Of a stretch of DNA of 64,000 bases, positions 1 to 7,412 are shown in pieces. The notes under the pieces were generated by a model. The model was not told the origin of the DNA, ran no database searches, and saw only the letters and a program-made list of their open reading frames with translations. The position numbers and the translations under genes are program-made. Origin of the DNA: Paucidesulfovibrio longus DSM 6739 (GTDB lineage: Bacteria; Desulfobacterota; Desulfovibrionia; Desulfovibrionales; Desulfovibrionaceae); assembly GCF_000420485.1 (NCBI RefSeq), contig NZ_ATVA01000013.1:1-64000 (forward strand), read 5' to 3'. Within the stretch, counting starts at the first letter, position 1. Each line of letters opens with the position of its first letter.

Positions 1-266
1 TGCAAAAAATCCTTCTCCACCGTAAGCTGGCCGATCTTGGCGTGCAGTTCCTTGATCCGCGCCTCATCGCTTTGTTGGGTTTTCTGGGCCTTGCCCGCAA
101 AGCCAGCCGCGATCTGCTCCTTGGCCTGCTGCTTCCACTGGGAAACCTGATTGGGGTGCACGCCGTACTTGCTGGCGAGTTCGGACAGGGTGTGTTCCCC
201 GGACAAGGCATCCAGGGCGACTCGGGTCTTGAATTCGGCGGTGAACTTTCTTCTCTGCTTGGACAT
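1..266 (-). CDS. IS3-family transposase OrfA (partial at window edge)
   Basis: This is the N-terminal 88 residues of an IS3-type OrfA, the DNA-binding half of a two-frame transposase. It begins MSKQRRKFTAEF and contains the helix-turn-helix region (LSELASKYGVHPNQVSQWK, about residues 25-43). A leucine-zipper-like stretch follows (RIKELHAKIGQLTVEKDFL). The start at 266 is preceded by AAGGAGG-type sequence. The C-terminus and the catalytic OrfB (DDE) lie outside the window, so whether the element is intact cannot be judged. Confidence 0.88.
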   Translation of the reverse strand, partial: MSKQRRKFTAEFKTRVALDALSGEHTLSELASKYGVHPNQVSQWKQQAKEQIAAGFAGKAQKTQQSDEARIKELHAKIGQLTVEKDFL

Positions 267-327
267 CAAAAGCCTCCTTCAGGCTTCTTACGTCCACCTT
301 AGCTACTGGTCCAGTTTCCTGAACCCA
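1..327 (-). mobile_element. IS3-family insertion sequence, one end (element continues beyond the window)
   Basis: The minus-strand OrfA-type transposase starts at 266 and runs off the left edge, so only the upstream end of the element is in view. The terminal sequence probably ends near 327, where the minus strand begins TGGGTTCAGGAAACTGG. This fits the TG...CA ends of IS3 elements, but the partner repeat lies outside the window, so the exact boundary is uncertain. Directly beyond it a coding tail (328-507) begins without a start codon, as expected if the element landed inside a gene. Confidence 0.7.
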
Positions 328-507
328 CTTCTGTTCCCTGGAATTCAGCCTACCCATCACGATTCCAAAGGCAATGTCTTCTACTCACTTGGTAATGTAG
401 CCAATGAGCTGAACATCTCTGTCGAAGAGGTCGATACGTTGATTAACAAAGGCGAGATCGCGCTGATCGACGGCAGCAAGCTGTCTACTATCTCAACCAA
501 CAACTAA
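328..507 (+). pseudogene. 3' remnant of a gene interrupted by the IS element
   Basis: An open frame with protein-like composition enters directly from the IS end and stops with TAA at 505-507. It has no plausible start of its own. The readable tail includes NVFYSLGNVANELNISVEEV and ends in STNN, which resembles the helix-turn-helix of a MerR/excisionase-type regulator, but it is too short to assign. The simplest reading is a gene truncated by the neighbouring IS. The 5' part would be on the other side of the element. Confidence 0.45.
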
Positions 508-710
508 ACCCAAAGAGGGGCGAGGGCCGTTGTGTCCTCCCCCTCGTTTTCCATCCCCAGCATATTTTGCCACAAAAATCTGAGCGCCTTCACGATATAT
601 CAATTAGCGCGTTTCCCCCCATACCCCGCCTTCGCTTCTATACGGTTCCAAGACATCTCAACCTGCTGCTTTTCTGAATGCCTCCTCTTATCAATCTCAC
701 TTCGAAACTC

Positions 711-740
711 TTGACATGTGGCATTATTTTTTGTTTATCA
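711..740 (+). promoter_or_regulatory. Predicted sigma-70 promoter for the serine recombinase
   Basis: A perfect -35 box TTGACA (711-716) is followed after 17-18 bases by an AT-rich -10-like hexamer (TTTATC at 734-739 or TTATCA at 735-740). The recombinase start codon lies about 45 bases downstream. The intervening DNA is AT-rich, unlike the rest of the window. This is a motif match only. Confidence 0.5.
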
Positions 741-782
741 AATTGCCAAACGAACGTTATGCAAATTGAAAAGGAGTGAATC

Positions 783-1478
783 GTGGAAGGCAAGTTCGTA
801 TCCTACCTACGTGTCAGCACAGAAAGACAAGGAAGAAGTGGTCTTGGCATTGAAGCCCAGCGTAAGGCAGTTGAAGACTATTTGAATGGTGGTCAGTGGG
901 AACTTCTTGAAGAGTACGTCGAAGTTGAAAGCGGAAAGAATAATGACCGTCCTGAACTGAAGCAAGCTCTTGAGCATTGTGATCTGACTGGAGCAACCCT
1001 CCTCATTGCAAAGCTCGACCGCCTGTCTCGTGACGCATACTTTTTGCTCGGTCTTCAACGTTCTGGCGTCCGCTTCGTATGTGCCGATATGCCTGAAGCA
1101 AATGAACTCACCGTGGGCATTATGGCGTTAATGGCGCAGGAAGAGCGCAAACGAATTTCAGAGCGAACAAAGGCCGCTCTAGCAGCAGCAAAGGCACGTG
1201 GCGTAAAGCTAGGCAACCCAAAGGGAGTTAAACATCTCCGAGGTCTTGGAAATGATCCAGCTGTCAAAAGGATCAAGGACAATGCTAATCATCGAGCGGA
1301 AAGGCTTCGTGGTCAGATTACCAAGCTGCTCGAACAAGGGATCACAAGCGCCAATGGGATTGCGACTGAACTGAATAGAAACAGCATCAGAACTCCTCGT
1401 GGAGGCCAATGGTATGCGGCCAGTGTTCAACGCTTGATGAAGCGTCTTGAACTCGACCTGTCATCGCATATTCTATAG
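783..1478 (+). CDS. Small serine recombinase (resolvase/invertase family)
   Basis: This 231-residue site-specific DNA recombinase starts at GTG 783 with a good ribosome site (AAGGAG at 770-775). The catalytic domain (about 1-140) shows YLRVSTERQ with the nucleophilic serine (Ser12), then KLDRLSRD and the arginine-rich E-helix region ERKRISERTKAAL. A C-terminal DNA-binding segment (about 150-225) follows, with the RGGQWYAASVQRL pattern seen in Recombinase-domain proteins. Codon and base composition are AT-richer than the core genome. It sits between an IS element and a tRNA-Ser 3' remnant, so it is probably cargo or integrase of a mobile island. Most tRNA-directed integrases are tyrosine recombinases, so its role in that integration is not proven. 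Confidence 0.88.
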   Translation: MEGKFVSYLRVSTERQGRSGLGIEAQRKAVEDYLNGGQWELLEEYVEVESGKNNDRPELKQALEHCDLTGATLLIAKLDRLSRDAYFLLGLQRSGVRFVCADMPEANELTVGIMALMAQEERKRISERTKAALAAAKARGVKLGNPKGVKHLRGLGNDPAVKRIKDNANHRAERLRGQITKLLEQGITSANGIATELNRNSIRTPRGGQWYAASVQRLMKRLELDLSSHIL

Positions 1479-1547
1479 CAAGAAACAGCAACCTATGATA
1501 ACGGGATATACAAATACACTCAGGCTATTTGCAACAGGGAGAGTCAA

Positions 1548-1781
1548 ATGCCTAGAATCCCGTCTCTAAAAAAGGAATATTATTGTCATTGTCCGCTTTG
1601 TGAATCCAAAGTTGTTGCGAGCGTTGAATCGGTCACTCAGCACTACCAACTCGAACACAACACAAGTATCAGAGAAAGCTACGCTCGCCAGATAATGAAT
1701 TCAAATCCCCATGCTCATTATCCTGAGAACAATGAAACCTGGGTAACCTGTGGAGCTCCGGGCTTAGGGCGACGCAGCTAG
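1548..1781 (+). CDS. Small C2H2 zinc-finger-like protein, function unknown
   Basis: A 77-residue protein preceded by GGGAGAGTCAA, a good ribosome site. Residues about 13-37 contain HCPLCESKV followed by QHYQLEH, giving the spacing C-x2-C-x~15-H-x~4-H of a C2H2-type zinc finger. Many small phage and island proteins have this form. It lies 69 bases after the recombinase on the same strand and shares its low GC, so it is probably part of the same island. The last dozen residues (TCGAPGLGRRS) may be less conserved, because the frame runs up to the island edge. Confidence 0.55.
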   Translation: MPRIPSLKKEYYCHCPLCESKVVASVESVTQHYQLEHNTSIRESYARQIMNSNPHAHYPENNETWVTCGAPGLGRRS

Positions 1782-1930
1782 CTTTTCGCTTTTTTTCACG
1801 CGTCTATCCAAGGACGACCCGTGCTTGACTGATGTGTCACCAAGCGGGTACACAGTAAGAGAGTGTTCACCCACGACTTACATGAAGAATGCCACATAGA
1901 ATCAAGCGGTTAGGTGAGACGTAAAAACAT

Positions 1931-1949
1931 ACTCCCACCCTCTCCGCCA
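1931..1949 (+). other. tRNA-Ser 3'-end remnant, probable attachment (att) site
   Basis: The sequence ACTCCCACCCTCTCCGCCA matches the 3' strand of a tRNA-Ser gene: the T-stem strand CCCAC, acceptor strand CCTCTCC, discriminator G and encoded CCA. The rest of the tRNA is absent upstream; the T-loop is not preserved. A strong hairpin terminator follows 11 bases later. Such 3' remnants are left when an element integrates into a tRNA gene and rebuilds the intact copy at its other end. The intact tRNA-Ser would be outside the window, to the left. Confidence 0.55.
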
Positions 1950-1960
1950 CGCATTCCATA

Positions 1961-1994
1961 AGGGGTTTCAAGCCAAGGCTTGAAACCCCTTTTT
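1961..1994 (+). terminator. Rho-independent terminator after the tRNA-Ser remnant
   Basis: A 14-bp perfect stem (1961-1974 with 1977-1990) is separated by only two bases and followed by a T run (1990-1994). It is one of the strongest hairpins in the window but has no gene directly upstream now. It was probably the terminator of the original tRNA-Ser gene. The 19-bp remnant sits in the right place for that. Confidence 0.75.
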
Positions 1995-2298
1995 CATTTT
2001 CATGAAAGCCTGCCCTTTTCCCCTGTTCACAAAATCCTGCACTTCCGCACGCATCGAGCCTCCATTGCCGAGACAATCTTCGTACCGCTTCAGTTGCACT
2101 CTCGCTGCATGCTTTTTCTTCGAACACTGTGCTGGCCATCTGGATAGCAAGCGAATTCGGTATGTTTTCAAAATGGCGCGCATTGCGGCATGTCCACCTG
2201 ATTTGCTCACGATGCTCTGGAACAGAATCGATAAATGTAGTACTAAACGCCAACGACTATAGATTTACAACAGCAACGTCCGCAGCATCGGAGGTTTC

Positions 2299-3351
2299 GT
2301 GCCGAGCAAACGCAGAAACATGCAGCTTGCCGCGACGGCAATGGCCTTTTATCTGGTCGCGGTCACCATGCTCTATATGGCCGAATCCGATGCGGACAGC
2401 GGAAACATTCACAGCATCAGCGACGCCGTATGGTATTCCATCGTCACGTTGACGACCGTAGGCTACGGTGATTTCTACCCTGTCACGCTCCCCGGACGCA
2501 TTGCGGGGCTGCTCCTCGTTCTCGGCAGTCTTGGGGTTCTCAGCGTGCTCATAGGAACCCTGACCGACAATTTCATCACCATGAGGGAGAGCAGACATAT
2601 GGGCTACGGCGGCACCAAGTTCAGCAATCATATCATCGTGGTCGGCTGGGACCGTTTCGCGGAGAAAGTAACGGCGCAACTCGTCACCGCGCACAACCGG
2701 GTCTGCGTCATCACGGAGCACAAGGAAAACGTCGACCTGATCTACGAGCAGTTTCCGCGCGATTGGGTTTTCGTTCTCTACGCGGAGCTGCACAATCAGG
2801 ACGTGCTGGACAAGGTCAACATATCCGAGGCCAAGGTGCTCTTCCCCAACCTCAAGGACGACGCCCGCAATCTCGTCTACGTCATCAACGTGCGCAAAAA
2901 GCACCCGCATCTTCAGATCGTGATGACGCTCGACAATTACGACCTTCAGGAAACATTCGAGAATGCGGGCGTAAACTACACCATCTCGAAAAACGATGTC
3001 TCCTCCAAGATGCTCGCAAGCTATATCTTTGAGCCGGACGTTGCCCGGTTCAACGAGGATCTGCTGGCCTCCGCTTCGGGCAGGGAGGATTTCGACGTGC
3101 AGCAATACAGGGTGCTTCCGGATTGCTCTTATGCGGGGATGCCCTATTCCCAGGTCTTCGAGGATCTGAAACGCCGCTTCAACGTCGTTCCCATCGGCCT
3201 GAGCAAGCCGGCGGGCGAAACACGGGTTCTGCACAAGCTGCCCGACGACGACATGCTTGTGGAAGTGGGAGATTATATTCTGCTGATCACGTCCGGGCTC
3301 AAGGTGGCGGAGCTGGAATGTCTCTTCAAAATCAAGGAAGGCGTGTTCTAA
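2299..3351 (+). CDS. Potassium channel with RCK (TrkA-N/TrkA-C) domains
   Basis: A 350-residue two-helix ion channel. TM1 is about residues 9-27, the pore loop carries the K+ selectivity filter TVGYGD (53-58), and TM2 is about 66-88. A cytoplasmic TrkA-N domain begins near 108 (NHIIVVGWDRFAEKV). The glycine pattern of the nucleotide-binding loop is degenerate, so NAD binding is doubtful. A TrkA-C-like domain occupies about 260-345. The GTG start at 2299 has GGAG five bases upstream. This is the standard architecture of bacterial ligand-gated K+ channels (MthK/Kch-like). The gene stands alone, just outside the accessory island. Confidence 0.93.
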   Translation: MPSKRRNMQLAATAMAFYLVAVTMLYMAESDADSGNIHSISDAVWYSIVTLTTVGYGDFYPVTLPGRIAGLLLVLGSLGVLSVLIGTLTDNFITMRESRHMGYGGTKFSNHIIVVGWDRFAEKVTAQLVTAHNRVCVITEHKENVDLIYEQFPRDWVFVLYAELHNQDVLDKVNISEAKVLFPNLKDDARNLVYVINVRKKHPHLQIVMTLDNYDLQETFENAGVNYTISKNDVSSKMLASYIFEPDVARFNEDLLASASGREDFDVQQYRVLPDCSYAGMPYSQVFEDLKRRFNVVPIGLSKPAGETRVLHKLPDDDMLVEVGDYILLITSGLKVAELECLFKIKEGVF

Positions 3352-3440
3352 CATGCTTCTCAAATGCGCTCGCATTTTTTAGTATGCGAAGGTTGAGTCT
3401 TTATCAGGCGGCTAACCACGGCTATCGCGCAGGAGGTCGT

Positions 3441-4085
3441 ATGCATCGGCAACTCAGAGCATTCCCGCAACCGGCGCCGTTCGCATTTTCCATTCGCGCA
3501 TATGTTGCGATTCCTCTTCTGCTATTCGGCCTGCTGCTGTGCGCCGGATCGGCCCTGGGCTACGGGGGCGGCGGCGGAGGCGGCGGAGGCGGTGGTGGGG
3601 GCGCCGGAGGCGCGGCCATCGGGGGGACCGGGGGCAGCGTCGATGTCGAACCCATGAAGGGCATAGAGAACGTACCGGTCATGCCCGAAGACTTCGGATG
3701 GGGGAGCGGAACCGGGTCGAGGACCAACGTTGGAGGCAGCGTTCCCTCGGATATGACTTCGAGTTCCAAGACCAGCAGCGCGGTGAACGCGCTGACAAAG
3801 GCGATCCTGATCAACCGTCTGATCGCCGCCATCAAGCTTGCGCATCCGGGCCTCGGCCTGGCCGTGGACGTCGGCAGCAAAATCAACAGCGCGGTGTCCT
3901 TGGCCAAGGCGGTCAAAGCCAAGCTGGACAAGGCGAAAAAAGACTACGGCAAGGCCGCGGCCACGGTGGTCAATTCCAACATGAACGTGGACACCAACCA
4001 GGGATACAGCGACTACGCCAAGCTCGGATCGACCACGGGTGGCGGCGGGGCCGAACAAAATCTGCACGAACACGGGCTTTGGTAG
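3441..4085 (+). CDS. Secreted glycine-rich protein, function unknown
   Basis: A 214-residue protein starting at ATG 3441 behind a perfect AGGAGG (3431-3436). An N-terminal signal peptide (hydrophobic core about 22-38, cleavage near SALG-Y) is followed directly by a run of 13 glycines and more Gly/Ala-rich sequence up to about residue 70. The remaining part has a hydrophobic/amphipathic stretch (KAILINRLIAAIKLAHPGLGLAVDV split by Ser/Lys), then a Lys-rich helix and a Gly-rich end. It is likely exported to the periplasm or surface. The next gene follows after 9 bases, so the two are probably made together. I do not recognise a family. Confidence 0.7.
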   Translation: MHRQLRAFPQPAPFAFSIRAYVAIPLLLFGLLLCAGSALGYGGGGGGGGGGGGGAGGAAIGGTGGSVDVEPMKGIENVPVMPEDFGWGSGTGSRTNVGGSVPSDMTSSSKTSSAVNALTKAILINRLIAAIKLAHPGLGLAVDVGSKINSAVSLAKAVKAKLDKAKKDYGKAAATVVNSNMNVDTNQGYSDYAKLGSTTGGGGAEQNLHEHGLW

Positions 4086-4094
4086 GAGGATCGC

Positions 4095-4946
4095 ATGCGC
4101 AGCAAAACCAGCATCATTCTTGTGCCGCTCGTGAGTCTTTTCCTCCTTGTGGGCGTCGCGGCAGGGCAGGACGGTCAATGGCCGCAGGATGCGCGCGATG
4201 TGGCCGCGACGCTGTATCAACGCATGATCGGCCAGTACGACGGATCCGGCAACGTGCATTTCAACGCCAAAGGGGAGCAGGCTTTGGAAGGCGGCACTTC
4301 CGGCGGATTTGCGGGCTTCCGGAACGGCAACATCTTTTTCCTGCACTATGAGAACGATGCGGCCGGGAAAGCGTATAACGCCAAGGTTCTCGGCCTGTTC
4401 AACCTCAGCGACGACTACGGCAGATTTGCGGCCTTGCGTTTCACGGCCGACTACAAGGTCATGTGGCGCGACATCATGATCAATTCCAGCGCGGCGGTTA
4501 CGGTGTCCCCGCCCAAGCTCCCGGTCCAGGTCTATCTCGTCCCGGCCGAGCTTGTGGAAGGAGCGGCGCGGGATGCGGGCGTTTTCAACAGCTGGACCTC
4601 GCTCTACGAATTCGCGGCCGAAAATTCCTACAAAAAGGACCAGGAACCGGAAACACGGGTCTGGTACGTCATCAGCTTCGTGATGAGCAAGTTGCCGCCC
4701 GATGCGGACGTGGACGTGATCGTCTCCTCAAAGCGCTCTTCCAACCGCAGCAGCCAAAACGACGCGGCGGTCCGGCAGGAGGTGCTCGACTACGCGGGCT
4801 GGCGCGTGCACGCCTTCGCAACCAGGTTCAAGCCCTGCTCCACTCGCGGCAGGTTCTACATCAATTACTACTACACTCCGGGCGCGGACGTTCCGGACGA
4901 TCTGCGTGAGCGAAGGCTCGCCGCCCAGTTTGACTCCAAACAATGA
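4095..4946 (+). CDS. Exported protein of unknown function, partner of the glycine-rich protein
   Basis: A 283-residue protein with a clear Sec signal peptide (SIILVPLVSLFLLVGVAAG, cleavage near residue 24). The mature part looks like one globular domain with many aromatic and beta-type segments (NIFFLHYENDAAGKAYN; RFYINYYYT near the C-terminus) and only one Cys. The ribosome site GGAGGA overlaps the stop codon of the upstream gene, which implies coupled translation. No catalytic motif is evident. Together with the glycine-rich protein it may form a secreted or surface pair, but that rests on context only. Confidence 0.7.
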   Translation: MRSKTSIILVPLVSLFLLVGVAAGQDGQWPQDARDVAATLYQRMIGQYDGSGNVHFNAKGEQALEGGTSGGFAGFRNGNIFFLHYENDAAGKAYNAKVLGLFNLSDDYGRFAALRFTADYKVMWRDIMINSSAAVTVSPPKLPVQVYLVPAELVEGAARDAGVFNSWTSLYEFAAENSYKKDQEPETRVWYVISFVMSKLPPDADVDVIVSSKRSSNRSSQNDAAVRQEVLDYAGWRVHAFATRFKPCSTRGRFYINYYYTPGADVPDDLRERRLAAQFDSKQ

Positions 4947-4966
4947 CAGCCCTTCCCGGAAACGAC

Positions 4967-4997
4967 AAAAGGGGACCGTCCAAGGACGGTCCCCTTT
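4967..4997. terminator. Bidirectional terminator between convergent genes
   Basis: An 11-bp GC-rich stem (4971-4981 with 4984-4994) is flanked by AAAA on the left and TTT on the right. It can therefore terminate both the plus-strand secreted-protein pair and the minus-strand yajQ that ends at 5020. Confidence 0.8.
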
Positions 4998-5019
4998 GAT
5001 CTTTTCCTTGAAAAAGGCG

Positions 5020-5511
5020 CTAGCTCTTCATGTTCACGTATTGCAGCGGAAGTTCGAGCTTGGCGTCGCGCAGCAGCTGGATCACGGCCTGAAGATCATC
5101 GATCTTCTTTCCGTTGACCCGGACCTGATCGTCCTGAATGGACGCCTGGACCTTGAGCTTGCTGTCCTTGATCATCTTCACGATCATCTTGGCGGTATCC
5201 TTGTCGATGCCTTCCACGAGCTTGATGGACTGCTTGAGCTGGCCTTTGGAGGTCGGCTCGGTATCGCCGAACTCCATGACGCGATGATCGACCTTGCGCC
5301 GCGTGAAATGGCTGATCAACAGGTCACGAATGGCCTGGACCTTCATGTCGTCGCCCGTGACGAGGTCGATTTTCTTGTCTTTCTTGTTCAGGTCCAATTC
5401 CGTGGGCACATTGCGAAAATCGAAGCGGGTGGCCAGCTCCTTCTTCACGTTGTTCACGGCGTTGTCCACTTCCTGCAGGTCTATCTGGTTCACGATGTCG
5501 AAAGACGGCAT
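5020..5511 (-). CDS. yajQ: YajQ family (UPF0234) nucleotide-binding protein
   Basis: This 163-residue protein has the family's usual length. The hallmark N-terminus [18 protein letters not shown] and C-terminal [20 protein letters not shown] blocks are both present. YajQ proteins have two ferredoxin-like domains. Some relatives bind c-di-GMP and act as transcription co-factors; others bind nucleic acid. Which activity applies here cannot be told from sequence. It lies 39 bases downstream of greA on the same strand, so it is probably co-transcribed, and it ends in a strong terminator. Confidence 0.93.
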   Translation of the reverse strand: MPSFDIVNQIDLQEVDNAVNNVKKELATRFDFRNVPTELDLNKKDKKIDLVTGDDMKVQAIRDLLISHFTRRKVDHRVMEFGDTEPTSKGQLKQSIKLVEGIDKDTAKMIVKMIKDSKLKVQASIQDDQVRVNGKKIDDLQAVIQLLRDAKLELPLQYVNMKS

Positions 5512-5550
5512 GAGTTCGTCCTCTATGATCGCGCTCTTGCAGCGAGCGCG

Positions 5551-6039
5551 CTAAAGAGTGATGGCAGGACCGAAAAATTCGATGGACAGGACTTCGTAGT
5601 AGATTTTGCCGCGAGGGGCATCCACAACGGCTTCATCTCCGACCTCTTTGCCGAGCAGGGCGCGCCCCACAGGAGAAAGGATCGAGATGCTGCCCTTGCA
5701 GTAGGAGGTTTCGTCCGGTCCGAGCAGAAGGTAGCGCTTGATCTCGTCCGTGTCCGTGTCCTGGATTTCCACGGTGGCGCCGAAAGCGACCTTCTCGCCG
5801 CCGAGGGTGGTCATGTCGATGACGTTGAACTTGGGGACGCGGGATTCGATGTAGGTGATCTTCGCTTCCAGCATTCCCTGGCGCTCGCGCGCGGCGTCGT
5901 AGCCGGCGTTTTCGCTCAGGTCGCCTTCTTCGCGGGCTTCCTTGATGGCCTGGATGATGGCCGGGCGTTCCGCCTTGAGGCTCGCCAGTTCGCGTTTGAC
6001 CAGTTCATAGCCTTCAACAGAAATAGGGATGCTTTCCAT
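5551..6039 (-). CDS. greA: Transcription elongation factor GreA
   Basis: A 162-residue protein beginning MESIPISVEGYELVKRELASLK. The N-terminal coiled-coil carries the acidic tip motif REEGDLSENAGYDAARE, which provides the residues that stimulate RNA cleavage by backtracked RNA polymerase. The C-terminal FKBP-like domain follows (GRALLGKEVGDEAVVDAPRG). The start at 6039 gives normal GreA length; longer in-frame extension upstream is Pro/Arg-rich and not family-like. A promoter-like sequence lies about 100 bases upstream. Confidence 0.96.
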   Translation of the reverse strand: MESIPISVEGYELVKRELASLKAERPAIIQAIKEAREEGDLSENAGYDAARERQGMLEAKITYIESRVPKFNVIDMTTLGGEKVAFGATVEIQDTDTDEIKRYLLLGPDETSYCKGSISILSPVGRALLGKEVGDEAVVDAPRGKIYYEVLSIEFFGPAITL

Positions 6040-6136
6040 TGTCTCTTGGTTCCTTGTCTTAACTTGATTGCGCCTTGGCCCGCGTGGATTTCTACGAGTG
6101 TTGGTTGGGGCCGAAGGCCGCGTCGGCTGAACTGTC

Positions 6137-6165
6137 TGGGTAGAACATAGAACGGTTTGGGTCAA
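6137..6165 (-). promoter_or_regulatory. Possible promoter for greA-yajQ
   Basis: On the minus strand TTGACC (6165-6160) is followed after 17 bases by TACCCA (6142-6137). The -35 box is good and the -10 box weak. It sits in the 257-base gap between greA and the unrelated gene that ends at 6297. Nothing else was recognised in that gap. Confidence 0.35.
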
Positions 6166-6296
6166 GACCAGAATGCCCTGAAACGGCTCAGGGGGAGTTA
6201 AATCGCGAGCAACGGCGCAGGATAACGCGGCTTGAGTCCCCCTGGCCCGGTACTCCGCCAGGTCATAAATAAATACGATTCACGTTCTGTCTGAAA

Positions 6297-7247
6297 TCAT
6301 ATCGAACAGCCTGTGCGCAATTCAAAAAGATTCAACCGTGGAACCGAGCGGTGAACCCTGAATACGCTCCCGGCATAGGGAATGCGCTGACCTGCCGCCC
6401 CGGCATTTTGTCGCACGATCACGTCTTGTTCGAGAAATTCCAATTCCATGGGCACGATTTCCCGCTCTCCGTCCCCGCAAAGGCTTTCGCGCTCTTCAGG
6501 AGTCAAGCCCATGCTCGTGCCGTCGGCAAAATCGACGCCGAGCACGGATTGTGTGGTGCGCAACCGGACGATACGCCCTTTTTTGTCGAATTGGAGCGAG
6601 TTGAGATCGCCGCTGATGCCGACTGCGTCGGAATCGTACGCCCAAACTTCGCCTACGGGGGTCTGCACGGGATACGGGCTTGCCGGTTCCAGGCTGCGGA
6701 CCGCACCGTTTTCCCAGAAGGAAACGCCGATGCGTGCGGCCAAGGGACCGAGCGGAGTCGGAACCTCCACGGTATCGCCCGGCCAGAGCGTCAGGCTGCG
6801 CCAGCGCCCCTGCGCATCGAAACAGAGACTGAGCGGCCTGATGCGCGAGCGTCCCCAGGGCAATTCCAATTCAACCCACTCCGCCAGCCCCAGTTCATCC
6901 TCCTGGGACCAATAGCCGGAAAGCCTTCCATTGAGCGGGAAGACGCGGTTGATGCAGCCCTGTTCATGGAACGTCAGCAGTTCCGCCGTGACGACGCCCG
7001 CAGGCGTATTCAACGGAGTTCCTTGCTCCAATGGGAGGTATTGCAGCATGCCGTTCTGATGGAAGCACAAGGGCTGCACTTCCTTTCTGCGCAGATCGTC
7101 CGTGGTGTGTTGCGGAATGAAGCTTCCCAGGGATGTGGCCAGCGACACGGGAGCGGCAGGAACGCAGCTGCGCGGACTGCCGTCAGGGTAACACTCCGGA
7201 TCACCCTGAACAGGAATCGGACCATAACGCGTATGCAGCATCTGCAT
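6297..7247 (-). CDS. Protein of unknown function with repeated FHxxG-type units
   Basis: A 316-residue protein starting at ATG 7247, which has AAGGAG eight bases upstream; the in-frame extension further upstream reads as a hydrophobic stretch but lacks a ribosome site. It opens MQMLHTRYGPIPVQGDPECY. Units of about 45 residues recur with the pattern PLCFHQNGMLQYLPL, LLTFHEQGCINRVFPLNG, LCFDAQGRWRSLTL, VSFWENGAVRSLEP and LQFDKKGRIVRL. These resemble short beta-hairpin repeats of the MORN/toxin_WG kind. It lies downstream of the radical-SAM gene on the same strand (165-base gap). No enzyme motif is seen. Confidence 0.7.
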   Translation of the reverse strand: MQMLHTRYGPIPVQGDPECYPDGSPRSCVPAAPVSLATSLGSFIPQHTTDDLRRKEVQPLCFHQNGMLQYLPLEQGTPLNTPAGVVTAELLTFHEQGCINRVFPLNGRLSGYWSQEDELGLAEWVELELPWGRSRIRPLSLCFDAQGRWRSLTLWPGDTVEVPTPLGPLAARIGVSFWENGAVRSLEPASPYPVQTPVGEVWAYDSDAVGISGDLNSLQFDKKGRIVRLRTTQSVLGVDFADGTSMGLTPEERESLCGDGEREIVPMELEFLEQDVIVRQNAGAAGQRIPYAGSVFRVHRSVPRLNLFELRTGCSI

Positions 7248-7412
7248 TCGGGCATCTCCTTCGTTTACCGACGATACCAGCAAGGCGGATACCAAGGCAT
7301 AACACGCTGTATTCCAATGAATTTTCAAGACTGCGGAGACTACATTCTTGCAGCAGCATACAAAAACGAAGGCAATGCAAACCAAAACGTAGCCAGCTTC
7401 GAGCTGCCGTGG

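Larger units (their letters stand above)
1782..2298. other. Non-coding stretch at the island edge
   Basis: No convincing gene is seen in these 517 bases. They hold the tRNA-Ser 3' remnant (1931-1949) and its hairpin terminator (1961-1994), described separately. From 1995 to 2298 short open frames exist on both strands, but none has a ribosome site with protein-like composition. The last 60 bases presumably hold the promoter of the potassium channel gene. Confidence 0.5.

Noticed and set aside
1931-1949. An intact tRNA-Ser gene at the island edge.
   Set aside because: Only the 3' acceptor and T-stem strand are present; no D-arm or anticodon arm is found upstream.
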